Shown here one piece after another: positions 33,910 to 34,689 of a DNA stretch of 34,689 nt. A program made the position numbers and the translations under genes. Source of the stretch: an uncultured Mollicutes bacterium. GTDB lineage: Bacteria; Bacillota_I; Bacilli_A; RFN20; CAG-826. The stretch covers positions 1 to 34,689 of the forward strand of contig CALBGF010000152.1 in assembly GCA_937893635.1 (NCBI GenBank), in the 5' to 3' direction. How positions within the stretch are numbered: the stretch's first letter is position 1; every line of letters begins with the position of its first letter. The notes under the pieces were generated by a model. It saw only the letters and a program-made list of their open reading frames with translations, searched no databases and was not told the DNA's origin.

Positions 33910-34560
33910 ATGAAAAAAGCAATATTCTTTGATTTAGATGGAACTTTGTGGGATGCTCTAAGTCAAATAACAACAAGTTGGAATTTAACAATGAAAAAAT
34001 ATCACTATCCATATCGATTTGATTTAGAAACAGTAAAATCAATTATGGGATTAACTCCAGAAGAAACTTGCCAATTATTATTTAAGGATAAGGATTTAAA
34101 AGAAGGACTAGACATTTTTCATTTGTTGGTAAAAGAAGAGATTAATTACTTATCAAAACACCCAGGCACGATTTATGAAAATGAAGACAAGGTTTTATCA
34201 GCTTTAAGCGCTAAATATGATTTATATGTTGTTTCTAATTCGGATAAAGGATACATTGAAAATTATCTTTCAACTTGTAATAAAGAAAAATATTTTAATG
34301 GCCATATTTGTGCAGGTGACTTAGGATTAGCTAAATGGCAAAATATTTTATATCTTAAAGAAAAAGAACAAATCGATGAAGTAATTTATGTGGGTGATAC
34401 ATTAAAAGATAAAATTGAATCAGAAAAGGCGGATGTTAAGTTTATTCATGCCGCTTATGGATTTGGTAAGATTAATAATGATACCATAAAAATTAATAAT
34501 TTAACTGAATTAATTCTTAAAGTAGAAGAAGTTTTTGTTGAAAACGCCCAGAAAAAATAA
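33910..34560 (+). CDS. HAD-family hydrolase (phosphoglycolate phosphatase-like)
   Basis: This 216-residue protein begins KAIFFDLDGTLWD (Asp8, Asp10) and has VVSNSDKG (motif II) and VIYVGDTLKDKIESEKAD (motif IV). The cap is the small helical type. The likely activity is dephosphorylation of phosphoglycolate or another small phosphate ester. The start is ATG 33910 after GGTGG; a TTG at 33898 would put the ribosome site inside the gene. It is a second HAD gene within 3 kb of the one at 31264, but the two sequences differ and are not a tandem copy. Confidence 0.8.
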   Translation: MKKAIFFDLDGTLWDALSQITTSWNLTMKKYHYPYRFDLETVKSIMGLTPEETCQLLFKDKDLKEGLDIFHLLVKEEINYLSKHPGTIYENEDKVLSALSAKYDLYVVSNSDKGYIENYLSTCNKEKYFNGHICAGDLGLAKWQNILYLKEKEQIDEVIYVGDTLKDKIESEKADVKFIHAAYGFGKINNDTIKINNLTELILKVEEVFVENAQKK

Positions 34561-34568
34561 TTAAAGTG

Positions 34569-34597
34569 TTGACAAAAGCACACATTATAACTACACT
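34569..34597 (+). promoter_or_regulatory. Strong promoter before tRNA-Thr
   Basis: A consensus TTGACA (34569-34574) is 17 nt from TACACT (34592-34597). It is the best -35 in the window and lies 12 nt before the tRNA. Confidence 0.7.
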
Positions 34598-34609
34598 TAA
34601 TGAAGTAAA

Positions 34610-34683
34610 GCCTCCTTAGTTAAGTGGTATAACGGATCCATGGTAAGGATCTATTGCTAGTTCGATTCTGGCAGGAGGCACCA
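34610..34683 (+). tRNA. tRNA-Thr (GGT)
   Basis: GCCTCCT pairs with AGGAGGC. The anticodon stem GATCC/GGATC holds loop ATGGTAA with GGT. CCA is encoded. The window ends 6 nt later, and the strong promoter suggests more tRNAs follow. Confidence 0.92.
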
Positions 34684-34689
34684 TTCGAA

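Noticed and set aside
31264..34560. Two HAD phosphatase genes as a tandem duplication
   Set aside because: They share only family motifs, differ elsewhere, and are separated by rimO and the PemK-like gene.

Overview
The window is about 34.7 kb of very AT-rich bacterial chromosome. Short intergenic spacers, strong AGGAG/GGAGG ribosome sites, CCA-encoding tRNA clusters, Sec lipoproteins and families such as PotABCD, MgtC, LysR and VUT point to an uncultured low-GC Firmicute near the Erysipelotrichia, RF39 or Acholeplasma-like lineages. This placement is inferred from style, not from a marker-gene tree. UGA is a stop codon here (three genes end in TGA), tryptophan is TGG, and TAA/TAG dominate, so the code is the standard bacterial one and not the Mycoplasma one.

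Layout. 1-0.83 kb: the 3' end of a nucleotidyltransferase-like gene and a small lipoprotein. 0.84-5.2 kb, minus strand: a compact three-gene operon encoding a metallo-beta-lactamase-fold hydrolase, a TIR-NACHT-TPR protein and an inositol-monophosphatase-fold phosphatase, with gaps of 1 and 2 nt. This is the best candidate for an undescribed, probably anti-phage, system. 5.3-7.75 kb: an MTA/SAH-deaminase-like amidohydrolase and, convergently, a lipoprotein with two thioredoxin-like CxxC domains. 7.8-11.5 kb: a minus-strand operon (small membrane protein, CPA2 cation/proton antiporter, MgtC-like protein) diverging from a LysR regulator. 11.5-16.7 kb: a structured AT-rich leader and then potABCD, a polyamine-type ABC transporter with an enlarged PotA and a membrane-tethered, module-bearing PotD.

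16.8-17.1 kb: tRNA-Cys, Arg and Pro. 17.2-20.1 kb: a TfoX N-domain protein, a Gfo/Idh/MocA oxidoreductase, and a VUT transporter-SDR operon. The VUT gene is preceded by a pseudoknot, antiterminator and terminator that look like a preQ1-type riboswitch. 20.3-23.6 kb: nicotinate phosphoribosyltransferase and a large lipoprotein. 23.7-24.3 kb: seven tRNAs (Ala, Met, Ile2, Ser, fMet, Asp, Phe). 24.4-29.2 kb: a Na/Pi cotransporter, a GH2 glycosidase and a membrane protein with an acidic linker. 29.3-34.6 kb: BipA/TypA, two HAD phosphatases, RimO and an orphan PemK/MazF-like protein. The window ends at a tRNA-Thr with its own strong promoter.

Most of the window is ordinary chromosomal housekeeping and transport. 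No insertion sequence, integrase, CRISPR array, rRNA or prophage was seen. Several starts are placed at internal ATGs supported by a ribosome site, notably for the VUT transporter, where the longer reading frame would run through its own leader terminator.
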